Below are positions 1-8,242 of a stretch of DNA of 64,000 nucleotides, one piece after another (positions within the stretch are counted from its first letter, which is position 1; each line of letters opens with the position of its first letter). Under the pieces are notes generated by a model. That model worked only from the letters and a program-made list of their open reading frames with translations. It made no database searches and was not told the DNA's origin. The DNA is taken from positions 1,922,001 through 1,986,000 of the forward strand of contig NZ_JAPDRJ010000001.1 in NCBI RefSeq assembly GCF_040706535.1, in the 5' to 3' direction. Source of the DNA: Lentisalinibacter orientalis. Lineage in GTDB: Bacteria; Pseudomonadota; Gammaproteobacteria; Steroidobacterales; Woeseiaceae. The translations under genes were made by a program, and so were the position numbers.

Positions 1-49
1 GGGCAGTGCGTCCAGAAAAAGCGCGGAAAAGCCAATGACTTGTGATTGT

Positions 50-59
50 TTGTATACAA
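50..59. promoter_or_regulatory. Perfect palindrome TTGTATACAA, possible GntR-family operator
   Basis: A perfect 10-base palindrome lies about 90 bases upstream of the first gene. TTGTATACAA-type palindromes are common operators of FadR/GntR-family repressors; that assignment is inference. No GntR gene is visible in the window, so a cognate regulator would lie to the left or elsewhere. The rest of bases 1-150 shows no convincing coding sequence. Confidence 0.35.
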
Positions 60-150
60 TCTTGCCTGTGCCGTCGGATAGACATGAAAGCCGTTCCGGT
101 GTCGCGGCTGCGCAACATGCGGCGGCTGCATCGCGCTGCCAGGGCATGAC

Positions 151-1182
151 GTGGACACCCTGACGCAGGCCGTACTCGGCGCCTCGATCGGCGCCGCAGT
201 GGCCGGGCACGGCGAGCGCCGGCGCGGGGCCGCGCTGGGCGCCGCCTGCGGCACGCTGCCCGACCTCGACGTGCTCGTTCCCCTGGGCGATCCGGTGTCC
301 GACTTCACCTGGCATCGGGGCTACAGTCATTCGCTGTTGGTGCTGAGTGTCGCGGCGCCGGCGATCTGGTGGCTGGTCGCGAGATTCAATGCGCCTGCCC
401 GTGAGCGGCCGCGCCGCTGGCTCGCGCTCATCTGGCTCGCCCTGTTCACGCATCCGCTGCTCGACGCCTTGACCGTCTACGGCACCCAGCTGTTCCTGCC
501 GTTCAGCAACCATCCGGTGAGCGGCTCGACGTTGTTCATCATCGACCCGGCGTTCACCGTGCCCCTGGCGGTCGGCCTCGTGGTCGCGCTGCTGGTCCGC
601 GACGAGCACCGCGCGCGGGCGGCCGTGGTCGGTGGCCTGACGCTCGGCGTGGCCTATCTGGGTCTGTCGATTGCGGCCAAGCTGCACGTGGAGCGGGTGG
701 CCCGTGACGCGCTGGCGGAGGCGGGCATCGCCCACCGGGGCGTGCTCACGACGCCGGCGCCGTTCAACATCGTGCTGTGGCGCATCGTCGCAATGGATGA
801 GGGCGGCTACCGGGAGGGCTTCTACTCCCTGCTGGATCCCCCGGGCACGCTGTCTTTCGAGCGTCACGAGTCGCGCCCGGAGCTGCTGGACGGCATCCGC
901 GATACCTGGGCCGTGCGGCGTCTCGCCTGGTTCACCCACGGCTTCTACCGGGTCTCGCGCCAGGACGACCGGATCGTGATGACGGACCTGCGCATGGGCG
1001 TGGAACCGGTCTACGTGTTCAGTTTCGCCGTCGGCCGGCTGGAGGCGGGCGGCGCGCGGGCCGTCGAGCCCGAGCAGCTCGCGCCGCTGCGCCCCGGGCC
1101 GGGACAGGTGGCGCGGCTGCTGCGCCGCGTCGCCGGGCCGGTCACCTCCGCGGAGGATTCCCGTACAATACCGGGCTCCTGA
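151..1182 (+). CDS. Membrane-bound metal-dependent hydrolase (YdjM/DUF457 family)
   Basis: A 343-residue integral membrane protein of the YdjM-like family. The family signature is present: a start reading MDTLTQ, an acidic LPDLD segment near residues 37-41, HRGYSHS near 55-61 and THPLLD near 100-105. These His and Asp residues are the presumed metal ligands. Several hydrophobic helices lie between residues 60 and 185, followed by a soluble C-terminal half. The start is GTG; the family begins at exactly this MDTLTQ sequence. The natural substrate of the family is unknown. It is followed 30 bases later by glnS on the same strand and may be cotranscribed with it. Confidence 0.85.
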   Translation: MDTLTQAVLGASIGAAVAGHGERRRGAALGAACGTLPDLDVLVPLGDPVSDFTWHRGYSHSLLVLSVAAPAIWWLVARFNAPARERPRRWLALIWLALFTHPLLDALTVYGTQLFLPFSNHPVSGSTLFIIDPAFTVPLAVGLVVALLVRDEHRARAAVVGGLTLGVAYLGLSIAAKLHVERVARDALAEAGIAHRGVLTTPAPFNIVLWRIVAMDEGGYREGFYSLLDPPGTLSFERHESRPELLDGIRDTWAVRRLAWFTHGFYRVSRQDDRIVMTDLRMGVEPVYVFSFAVGRLEAGGARAVEPEQLAPLRPGPGQVARLLRRVAGPVTSAEDSRTIPGS

Positions 1183-1212
1183 TTCGCGCTCATCACCAGG
1201 CCTCCGACCGTC

Positions 1213-2907
1213 ATGTCCGACACAACCACCGCCGGCAGGGATTTCATCCGCCAGATCATCGCCGACGACATCGCCGCGGGTAAGCACGGCGGCAAGGTCG
1301 TCACCCGCTTCCCGCCGGAGCCGAACGGCTTCCTGCACGTCGGCCACGCCACCTCCATCTGCCTGAACTTCGGGGTGGCCGAGGAGAACGGCGGCGTCAC
1401 GTTCCTGCGTTTCGACGACACCAATCCCGGCAAGGAAAGCATCGAGTTCGTGCGCGCCATCGAGGCGGATATCCGCTGGCTCGGCTTCGACTGGGGCGAC
1501 CGCCTCACCCATGCGTCGGATTACTTCGATCAGCTGTACGACTGCGCCGTCGACCTGATCCGTCAGGGCAAGGCCTACGTGGACGACCTCGGCGCGGACG
1601 AGATCCGCGAGTACCGTGGCACGCTGAAGGAGCCGGGGCGGGAGAGCCCGTGGCGCGGCCGCAGCGTGGAGGAGAACCTGGATCTGTTCGAGCGCATGCG
1701 CGCCGGCGAGTTCGCCGACGGCGAGAAGGTGCTGCGCGCGAAGATCGACATGGCCGCGCCGAACATGCACATGCGCGACCCGACGCTCTATCGCATCCGC
1801 CACATTCCCCATCAGCGCACCGGCGACAAGTGGTGCATCTATCCGATGTACGACTTCGCGCACGGTTTGTCGGATGCCTTCGAGGGCATCACCCATTCGC
1901 TGTGCACGCTCGAGTTCGAGGATCACCGGCCGCTGTACGACTGGCTGCTCGATCAGCTCGATCTGCCGCATCGCCCGCGCCAGTACGAGTTTTCGCGCAC
2001 CAACCTGGCCTACACGGTCACCAGCAAGCGCCGGCTGGCCGAGCTCGTACAGCGCGGCACCGTGGCCGGCTGGGACGACCCGCGCATGCCGACGCTGGCC
2101 GGCATGCGCCGCCGCGGCTATCCGCCGGCGGCGCTGCGCGAGTTCTCCCGCCGGGTCGGGATCACGAAGAAGAACAAGCTGATCGAGATGGGCTTCCTCG
2201 AGGCGACCGTGCGCGAGGTGCTGGACCCCTCGGCGCCCCGGGTCATGGGCGTGATCGATCCCCTGAAGGTGACCCTCACCAACTACCCGGAGGACCGGGT
2301 GGAGCAGATGACGGCGCAGAACCATCCCAACGATCCGTCCATGGGCGAGCGGGAGTTGCCGTTCTCGCGCACGCTCTGGATCGAGCGCGACGACTTCATG
2401 GAAGACCCGCCGAAGAAGTTCTTCCGGCTCCGCCCGGGCGGCGAGGTGCGGCTGCGCTATGCCTACATCATCCGTTGCGACGAGGTGGTGAAGGACGAAG
2501 ACGGCAACGTCGTCGAGCTGCTCTGCAGTTACGACCCGGAGACCCGCAGCGGCGCCGCGGGTGCCCAGCGCAAGGTGAAGGGCACCATCCACTGGCTGTC
2601 CGCGGAGCATGCGGTGCCCGCCGAGGTGCGGCTCTACGATCGGCTGTTCACCGAGCCGGCGCCGGGGGTGAAGGGCGACTGGCACGAGGCGATCAACCCG
2701 GATTCGCTGAAGACCGCCGCAGCGCAGGTGGAACCGGGCATCGCCGCACTCGCTCCGGGCGATGCGGTGCAGTTCGAACGGCTGGGTTATTTCACCGCCG
2801 ATCCGGACTCGAGCGTGGAGTCGCCGGTGTTCAACCGCATCGTCACGCTGCGGGATTCCTGGGCCAAGGTCGAGAAGCAGGCCATGCAGCAGGCGGGCGG
2901 AGTGTGA
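1213..2907 (+). CDS. glnS: Glutaminyl-tRNA synthetase
   Basis: Cytoplasmic class I aminoacyl-tRNA synthetase that charges tRNA-Gln with glutamine. The 564-residue length fits bacterial GlnRS. The class I signature PPEPNGFLHVGH is at residues 35-46, and the KMSKS-equivalent loop VTSKR is near 269-273. The C-terminal half carries the beta-barrel anticodon-binding domains. A GlnRS means direct charging rather than only the Glu-tRNA amidotransferase route, which is typical of Gammaproteobacteria and some Betaproteobacteria. A TACAAT hexamer at 1164-1169 could be a -10 element inside the end of the preceding gene. Confidence 0.97.
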   Translation: MSDTTTAGRDFIRQIIADDIAAGKHGGKVVTRFPPEPNGFLHVGHATSICLNFGVAEENGGVTFLRFDDTNPGKESIEFVRAIEADIRWLGFDWGDRLTHASDYFDQLYDCAVDLIRQGKAYVDDLGADEIREYRGTLKEPGRESPWRGRSVEENLDLFERMRAGEFADGEKVLRAKIDMAAPNMHMRDPTLYRIRHIPHQRTGDKWCIYPMYDFAHGLSDAFEGITHSLCTLEFEDHRPLYDWLLDQLDLPHRPRQYEFSRTNLAYTVTSKRRLAELVQRGTVAGWDDPRMPTLAGMRRRGYPPAALREFSRRVGITKKNKLIEMGFLEATVREVLDPSAPRVMGVIDPLKVTLTNYPEDRVEQMTAQNHPNDPSMGERELPFSRTLWIERDDFMEDPPKKFFRLRPGGEVRLRYAYIIRCDEVVKDEDGNVVELLCSYDPETRSGAAGAQRKVKGTIHWLSAEHAVPAEVRLYDRLFTEPAPGVKGDWHEAINPDSLKTAAAQVEPGIAALAPGDAVQFERLGYFTADPDSSVESPVFNRIVTLRDSWAKVEKQAMQQAGGV

Positions 2908-3158
2908 CGCGCTGCGCGGGCCGAGTCTGTTTCTGCCGGATACACGTCGAGATAAATGCAAGCGCCTGAACTCACTCTCCTGGCCGTCCTCATGTCAGCT
3001 CATTGAGACCGGCTGTTCCTGACCCGGGGGAACCACTCGTCAATCGCAGAGTTTTATGAGTTGTTGCCGGTGCCGCATGATCGCGAAGATTCGGCACACT
3101 TATCATGATCTGGTAGCTGCGACAGAAAAACCTGCCTAGCGCAACGGATTCTTTGAAT

Positions 3159-3704
3159 CTAGATCCAATCCAACTCCCACTGCAATCCGTTTCGCACGAC
3201 GCGGAAGATCACCGACTCGTCGTAAGTTGTCCAGCGTGAATCACCAATACTCAATTCCAGCGTAAATAGGCCGGACTCATTCGCATTCTCAATCCGACAC
3301 GGGCCAACGCTAGTGGGTATCCAAACGAACTCTTTTTCGACCGGGAATTCTTTCCTTAGCTGGGCGCCCTTACCCAAGTATCGGAAGCCGGCTCTACACC
3401 TTATTGGCTGAGCCTCGACTGGCAAGACCGACCCGGTAGAGTCGACGGCCCAAAACACGACCGCCGGCCTGTTTGAGTAAGGATCAATTACTGCATGCAA
3501 CGTGTACGCTTCCCTCTGTAGTTGATAGCGAATCGGATACACGTCGACGCCAAGGGTGTAGATTCCTTCTGGCTTGCCCACTTCCGTGACAGTCATGCTG
3601 GGAGAGAAGTCGAAGTGTTCGTACGCTGATGTGCGCACACAGCCGGTCAGGCCCACGAACGAGACCAGCACCATGAGAGCCGTGGATTTATTGTTGTCTC
3701 TCAC
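3159..3704 (-). CDS. Hypothetical lipoprotein
   Basis: A 181-residue protein with a lipoprotein signal peptide: a charged start (MRDNNK), a hydrophobic stretch and a lipobox LTGC with the lipidated cysteine near residue 22. The mature part looks beta-rich and contains further cysteines. I recognise no family. The gene lies in a stretch that is visibly less GC-rich than its neighbours, with AT-ending codons, which suggests acquisition from outside. Its ATG overlaps by four bases the stop of a small upstream frame (3701-3967), so the two may form one transcript. Function unknown. Confidence 0.65.
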   Translation of the reverse strand: MRDNNKSTALMVLVSFVGLTGCVRTSAYEHFDFSPSMTVTEVGKPEGIYTLGVDVYPIRYQLQREAYTLHAVIDPYSNRPAVVFWAVDSTGSVLPVEAQPIRCRAGFRYLGKGAQLRKEFPVEKEFVWIPTSVGPCRIENANESGLFTLELSIGDSRWTTYDESVIFRVVRNGLQWELDWI

Positions 3705-3967
3705 AGGATTACGCTTTTCGTCACATCCATCGAGAAATCAATCACGCCGTTTGTCGCTTGAACCAATCCCGAAATGTAGCCGTTCGAGTTATATGTGTTT
3801 CCAAGACAGCTTATCTGGCCAAAGCCGATACGCAAGGCAGCTGCGGTATTTTTCCTCGCGTCGACCACTTCCCCTTTTGGCTGGAAAGCGTCCATGCCGG
3901 TCGTCGGCCGCGAGGTTTCCGGAGTCGACCCGCTACGGCGGTCCTGACTGAGGTTCAGGCGGCACAA
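3701..3967 (-). CDS. Possible small hypothetical protein upstream of the lipoprotein
   Basis: An 88-residue frame whose stop overlaps the lipoprotein ATG by four bases, typical of translational coupling. The C-terminal half, from about residue 30, looks protein-like. A PKGEVVDARKNTAAALRIG segment faintly resembles the start of NTF2-fold immunity proteins, but this is too weak to assign. The N-terminal 25 residues look non-native, and the true start may be an internal Met near residue 25. It could also be a decayed gene remnant. Composition is AT-richer than the surroundings. Confidence 0.3.
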   Translation of the reverse strand: MCRLNLSQDRRSGSTPETSRPTTGMDAFQPKGEVVDARKNTAAALRIGFGQISCLGNTYNSNGYISGLVQATNGVIDFSMDVTKSVIL

Positions 3968-4168
3968 CTACCGAAGCCATACGGTGCAGTCGGCGGCTCA
4001 GCCGGTTTGACGGTAGATCGCGACGACACTGTCTCGCGTCCCGTAGACCCGGGCCCGGCTGATAATCTGGCGGTTCCATCGATTTTCTGCAACTATGCGG
4101 GCAATCGAATGAGGTCCTGAGAAGAGAACTATTCCAAGAATCAGTGCGACCTCTCGGGGGAGTCAGAG

Positions 4169-5668
4169 ATGAATCGTAGACGCTTTATCCGTTCGTCGCT
4201 TTCCGTTGCGATTGCCGCATCGCTGCCGCAGTGGGATGTGCTTGCCGAATCGCTACTGCACAGCCCGACCAGTGTGCCGTCGGACATCGACGCGGTCACC
4301 GGCGACGGTGCAGAAATCACCCTGAAGCGTGCCGCCGTTCAGGAGCTCAGTGACAGTCTCAGGGGCAGGTTGTTGCTGCCCGGCGGTGACGCATACGATC
4401 AGGCCCGCTGGTTACTGAATGCGGAGTACGACAAGTATCCGGCATTCGTGGTACGGCCGACCGGCGCGGCGGACGTACAGAACGCCGTGACCTTTGCCCG
4501 GGAGAACAACCTGCTCCTGGCCGTGAAATGCGGCGGACACGCCGCGGCCGGCACGTCGAGCTGCGACAAGGGCATGCAGATCGATCTCTCGCAACTGCGC
4601 AATGCGCGGGTCGATAGTAACGCCAGGACCGCGCGTATCGCCGGTGGCAGCCTGCTGGGCGATCTCGATCACGAGTCCATGTCGCACGGCCTGGTGACGA
4701 CGGCGGGCTCGGTTTCGCACACCGGCGTCGGCGGTCTCACGCTGGGCGGCGGCTTCGGCCGGCTCGCGCGCCGCTACGGTCTGACCATCGACAACGTCCT
4801 CGAGATGGACATCGTTACGCCGGACGGCAGATTGCGCCGCGTTGGTCCCGACAACGACGCGGACCTCTACTGGGCGCTGCGCGGCGGCGGCGGCAATTTC
4901 GGCGTGGTGACCTCGTTCCTGTTTCAGCTGCATGAGATGCAGCGCGACGTCGTAACCGGATACTTCGCCTTCCCGCTGTCTGAGGCCAGGCAAGTCCTCG
5001 GCTTCTACGCGGACTATTCCGGGAAGGTGCCGGACGAGATGTCCATCGGTGCCGGAGTGGGCAGTCGCCTCGGCGACGAGCCCGGGGTTGCCATGTACTT
5101 CGTGTGGAGTGGTGATCCGGCCAGGGCCGAGAAACATTTTGCACCGCTGCGCAAGGCCGGCACTGTCGTCAACGAGGCTGTCCGGACGATGGACTATGTC
5201 GCGGTTCAGCGATCCGGCGACATGGATGACACGCGCGCGTTCACCGGCTACATGAAGTCCGGCTTCGTCAGGTCCATATCGGACGACTTTATCGACGCCC
5301 TGATCGACAATTTCGAGGCACATCCCGACCGCGCCACCAGATTCGGCTTCGGCCACGCAGGCGGGGCCATAGGCCGGGTCTCCAACGCGGACACCGCCTT
5401 TGCACACAGGGACTCCAACTACAATCTCCTGTCGTTCGTCAGCTGGAAGACCGGCGAAGACAGTGCAGAGCATGTCGATTACATCAACGCGCACTGGTCG
5501 AAGGCGGAACCGTTCACCAGCGGCTTCTATGTGAATGACTATTACGACCAGTCCCAGAAGATGGTGAACCAGACGTATCGGGAGAACTTCCCGCGCCTGC
5601 TGAAGATCAAGCAGAAATACGATCCCACGAACCTGTTCAGGCTGAATGCCAACATCCGTCCCGCGTGA
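4169..5668 (+). CDS. Tat-exported FAD-dependent oxidoreductase (berberine-bridge-like, FAD_binding_4/BBE)
   Basis: A 499-residue flavoenzyme of the PCMH/VAO superfamily. The start MNRRRFIRSS plus a hydrophobic stretch forms a twin-arginine signal peptide, so it is probably exported folded with FAD. The PCMH FAD domain spans roughly residues 75-260, with KCGGHAAAG at 120-128; His124 is the expected covalent FAD ligand. The second covalent ligand of bicovalent BBE enzymes (a Cys in a GxC motif before GVGG) is replaced here by SVSHTGVGG, so attachment is probably mono-covalent. A BBE-type C-terminal segment ends near KYDPTNLFRLNANI. A GGGGGAG ribosome site precedes the ATG. The substrate is likely a sugar, alcohol or phenolic alkaloid-like compound, but is not determinable. 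Confidence 0.85.
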   Translation: MNRRRFIRSSLSVAIAASLPQWDVLAESLLHSPTSVPSDIDAVTGDGAEITLKRAAVQELSDSLRGRLLLPGGDAYDQARWLLNAEYDKYPAFVVRPTGAADVQNAVTFARENNLLLAVKCGGHAAAGTSSCDKGMQIDLSQLRNARVDSNARTARIAGGSLLGDLDHESMSHGLVTTAGSVSHTGVGGLTLGGGFGRLARRYGLTIDNVLEMDIVTPDGRLRRVGPDNDADLYWALRGGGGNFGVVTSFLFQLHEMQRDVVTGYFAFPLSEARQVLGFYADYSGKVPDEMSIGAGVGSRLGDEPGVAMYFVWSGDPARAEKHFAPLRKAGTVVNEAVRTMDYVAVQRSGDMDDTRAFTGYMKSGFVRSISDDFIDALIDNFEAHPDRATRFGFGHAGGAIGRVSNADTAFAHRDSNYNLLSFVSWKTGEDSAEHVDYINAHWSKAEPFTSGFYVNDYYDQSQKMVNQTYRENFPRLLKIKQKYDPTNLFRLNANIRPA

Positions 5669-5766
5669 ACGGAACCCGGGCGTTTCGACAGGGTATTTGC
5701 CGGACTAGATCTTCTGAAATGCCGGCATAGCCACTACCCTGAGGTCATGACGACTTCGGTTTCACC

Positions 5767-7047
5767 TTGAATATCCTGATCCAGACCGCCGGTTCGCGGG
5801 GTGACGTCGAACCCTATGTCGCGCTGGGAGAGGGTCTGCTGCGTGCGGGCCACCGGGTCACGGTGAATACCTGCGATCGGTTCCGTGATTTCGTCGAGCA
5901 GCGCGGGCTCGGATACGCTTTTCTCAACAGTAGCCTGGTCGATCTGCTGGATACCGAGACGGGCCGCGGTGCGATCGAAGACATGGGCAGCTTTTTCCGC
6001 GCAATCCGCACGGTACCCCGACTCATGCGCGAGAGCAGCGACATCCAGCGCTCGATGCTGGCAGAAGGCTGGGACGCGGCAAGCTCGGTCGACCCGGACC
6101 TGATCCTGTTCAACTCCAAGATGGCGGGAGCCCACTATGCCGACAGGCTCGGCACTGCTGCCGTCCTGGCCATGCCGCTGCCGCAGTTCGTGCCGACGGG
6201 TACTTTCCCGGCACTAGGCTTCCCGCGTCTCCCGCTGGGCAGGATCTACAACCGTCTCACCTACAGGGTGGTGCATGCCGCCGCGGACCGGATCGGCGGG
6301 AAGTTCGTCAGCGAATGGAGGCGCGCGCAGGGTCTGCCGCCGGCCGAGGGTCTCGGTCTCCTGCGGCGAGGCGACGGCGATGCGGTCCCGGTACTGCACT
6401 GCTACAGCGAGAACGTCGTCCCGCGCCCGGACGACTGGCCCGACCACGTCTACGTCACCGGCTACTGGTTTCTCGACCGAGCCGAGGCGTGGTCGCCGCC
6501 GGCCGGGCTGACGGACTTCCTGGCTGCCGGACCGGCGCCCGTCCACGTCGGCTTCGGCAGCATGGCAGGGCGCGATCCGGCGCGGACGACGGCCATCGTT
6601 CTGGAGGCGATTGCACGGACGGGCCGGCGTTGCATCCTCGTGACGGGGTGGGGCGGGCTGGCGCCCGACGCCGTCCCGGACGATGTGTACGTCATCGATG
6701 CGGTGCCTTACGACTGGCTGCTGCCCCGGGTTGCGGCCACCGTCCACCATGGCGGCGCCGGCACGACAGCGGCCGGCCTGCGGGCCGGACGGCCGAGCGT
6801 GATCTGCCCCTTCTTCGGCGACCAGCCTTTCTGGGGTCGGCGGGTCCGGGAGCTCGGCGTGGGTCCCGCCCCGATTCCACAGAAGCGGCTGAGCGCGGCG
6901 GGGCTGGCCGGCGCCATCGAGCGCGCCTGTACCGATACGGCAATCGGTCGGCGGGCCGAAGAACTGGGTGCGCAGATTCGCCGTGAAGACGGCATCGGCC
7001 GTGCGGTTCGTCTGCTCGAGCGCCTGGCGGAGCAGGGGCGGAGTTAA
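5767..7047 (+). CDS. UGT-type glycosyltransferase (GT1 family)
   Basis: A 426-residue GT-B fold nucleotide-sugar glycosyltransferase related to macrolide and sterol glucosyltransferases. The N-terminus NILIQTAGSRGDVEPYVALG is the classic acceptor-domain start. The donor-binding domain carries HVGFGSMAGRDP near 258-270 and the HHGGAGTT motif near 327-334, followed by PFFGDQPFWGRRV. The start is TTG, chosen because the nearby ATG at 5747 is out of frame and the family begins with MNI/MKI. It lies 98 bases after the flavin oxidase on the same strand, so the pair may act on one small molecule. The acceptor is unknown. Confidence 0.9.
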   Translation: MNILIQTAGSRGDVEPYVALGEGLLRAGHRVTVNTCDRFRDFVEQRGLGYAFLNSSLVDLLDTETGRGAIEDMGSFFRAIRTVPRLMRESSDIQRSMLAEGWDAASSVDPDLILFNSKMAGAHYADRLGTAAVLAMPLPQFVPTGTFPALGFPRLPLGRIYNRLTYRVVHAAADRIGGKFVSEWRRAQGLPPAEGLGLLRRGDGDAVPVLHCYSENVVPRPDDWPDHVYVTGYWFLDRAEAWSPPAGLTDFLAAGPAPVHVGFGSMAGRDPARTTAIVLEAIARTGRRCILVTGWGGLAPDAVPDDVYVIDAVPYDWLLPRVAATVHHGGAGTTAAGLRAGRPSVICPFFGDQPFWGRRVRELGVGPAPIPQKRLSAAGLAGAIERACTDTAIGRRAEELGAQIRREDGIGRAVRLLERLAEQGRS

Positions 7048-7058
7048 CGCGCCTGCAA

Positions 7059-7074
7059 GCCGGAGAATTCCGGC
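7059..7074. terminator. Small hairpin between convergent genes
   Basis: Arms GCCGGA (7059-7064) and TCCGGC (7069-7074) with a four-base loop sit in the 33-base gap between convergent stop codons. There is no T-tract, so intrinsic termination is uncertain. Confidence 0.3.
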
Positions 7075-7080
7075 CGAGCG

Positions 7081-8229
7081 TCAGCCCCAGAGCCGATCGG
7101 TGGCGATTGCGGCGCCCTCCGCCAGGGATGCGAGCTTGCCCCAGGCCACGTCCGGGTCGATGCCCTGCATGCCCACGTGCACGCTGAAACCGCAGTCGAC
7201 GCCGGCCATCACGTGGTCGCGGCCGACGAGGCGCGCGTAGCGCTCGATGCGCTGGGCCACCAGCTCCGGGTGTTCGATGTAGTTGGACTGGGGCTCGATG
7301 CAGCCCGGGCAGAGTATCTTGTCGTCCGGCACCTGCTCGGTCTCGAACAGGGTCCACTCGTGGGCGTGGCGGGGATTGGCGGCCTCGAACAGGATGGTAC
7401 GCGGCTTCGCTTTCCAGACCAGGTCGATGATCTCGCCCATGGCCACGTCGCAGTGATGCGGGCCGGGGTAATTGCCCCAGCACAGGTGCATGCGCAGCTT
7501 CTCCTCCGGGATGTTGCGCACGGCATGGTTCAGCGCCTCGATGTTCATGGCGACGCGCTTGCGGTACTGCGCGAGGTCCATGTCCGCGTACGCCGAGTGC
7601 CGGCCCATGGCGAGGTCCGGGCAGTCGAGCTGGACATAGGCGCCGGCCGCGGCAATGGCCTCGTACTCGTGGCGCATGGCCTCGGCGACGGCGAATACGT
7701 ACTCCTCGTCGCTCTTGTAGTACTCGTTGCCGAAGAAGATGGTGACCACGCCGGGGGAGGCGGCGCTGGAGAAGATGCCCGCCACGTCGGCGTCTTTTGC
7801 GGAGTTGGTGAGGTTGACCATGTCGAGCGCCGCCGCGTCGGTATCCTTCACCGAGATGGGGGCATTGCAGGCCGGCGCCGAGCGCTTGCGGCGCCCCGGG
7901 TTGGCGGCCACGATCTCCGCGCTTCTGGGATAGTCGACCAGGTCGCCGAAGAAGTAGTTCTGCACCGATTCGCCGCCGAAGCCGTGCAGCCGGTCCTTCA
8001 CGTAGGTGGCGTAGCTCGGCTTGGACATCTCGCCGTCGTTGACGATGCTGATGCCGGCGGCGGCCTGGCGGTCCACCATCTCCTGCACGGCGCTCGCCAC
8101 GCGCTCGGCGAGTGCCGCCTCGTCCACCGGGATGCCGTCGCCCTTCGCCCACATGATGCGGATGAGGTCGTCCGGGCGGGGCAGGCTGCCGGTGTGGGTG
8201 GTCAGTATACGGTCCGCGCCGGTACTCAT
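7081..8229 (-). CDS. MetE-like zinc methyl/alkyltransferase A (cobalamin-independent methionine synthase C-terminal family)
   Basis: A 382-residue TIM-barrel protein homologous only to the catalytic C-terminal half of MetE, and to epoxyalkane:coenzyme M transferase. All four zinc positions can be seen: His248-x-Cys250 (MHLCWGN), Glu282 (FEAANPR) and Cys346 (VDCG). The family activates a thiol on zinc and transfers an alkyl group to it. The N-terminal THTGSLPRP is a typical start. The long N-terminal domain of full MetE is absent, so ordinary methionine synthesis is not assured. It lies 13 bases downstream of a paralogue with the same tetrad and behind a CoA ligase. Substrate unknown. Confidence 0.85.
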   Translation of the reverse strand: MSTGADRILTTHTGSLPRPDDLIRIMWAKGDGIPVDEAALAERVASAVQEMVDRQAAAGISIVNDGEMSKPSYATYVKDRLHGFGGESVQNYFFGDLVDYPRSAEIVAANPGRRKRSAPACNAPISVKDTDAAALDMVNLTNSAKDADVAGIFSSAASPGVVTIFFGNEYYKSDEEYVFAVAEAMRHEYEAIAAAGAYVQLDCPDLAMGRHSAYADMDLAQYRKRVAMNIEALNHAVRNIPEEKLRMHLCWGNYPGPHHCDVAMGEIIDLVWKAKPRTILFEAANPRHAHEWTLFETEQVPDDKILCPGCIEPQSNYIEHPELVAQRIERYARLVGRDHVMAGVDCGFSVHVGMQGIDPDVAWGKLASLAEGAAIATDRLWG

Positions 8230-8242
8230 CGCTTCCTCTCCG

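Noticed and set aside
3030..3140. Possible transposase or other gene fragment after glnS
   Set aside because: Short stretches look protein-like (for example FYELLPVPHDRED) but no family could be recognised, and no terminal repeats or target duplications were seen.
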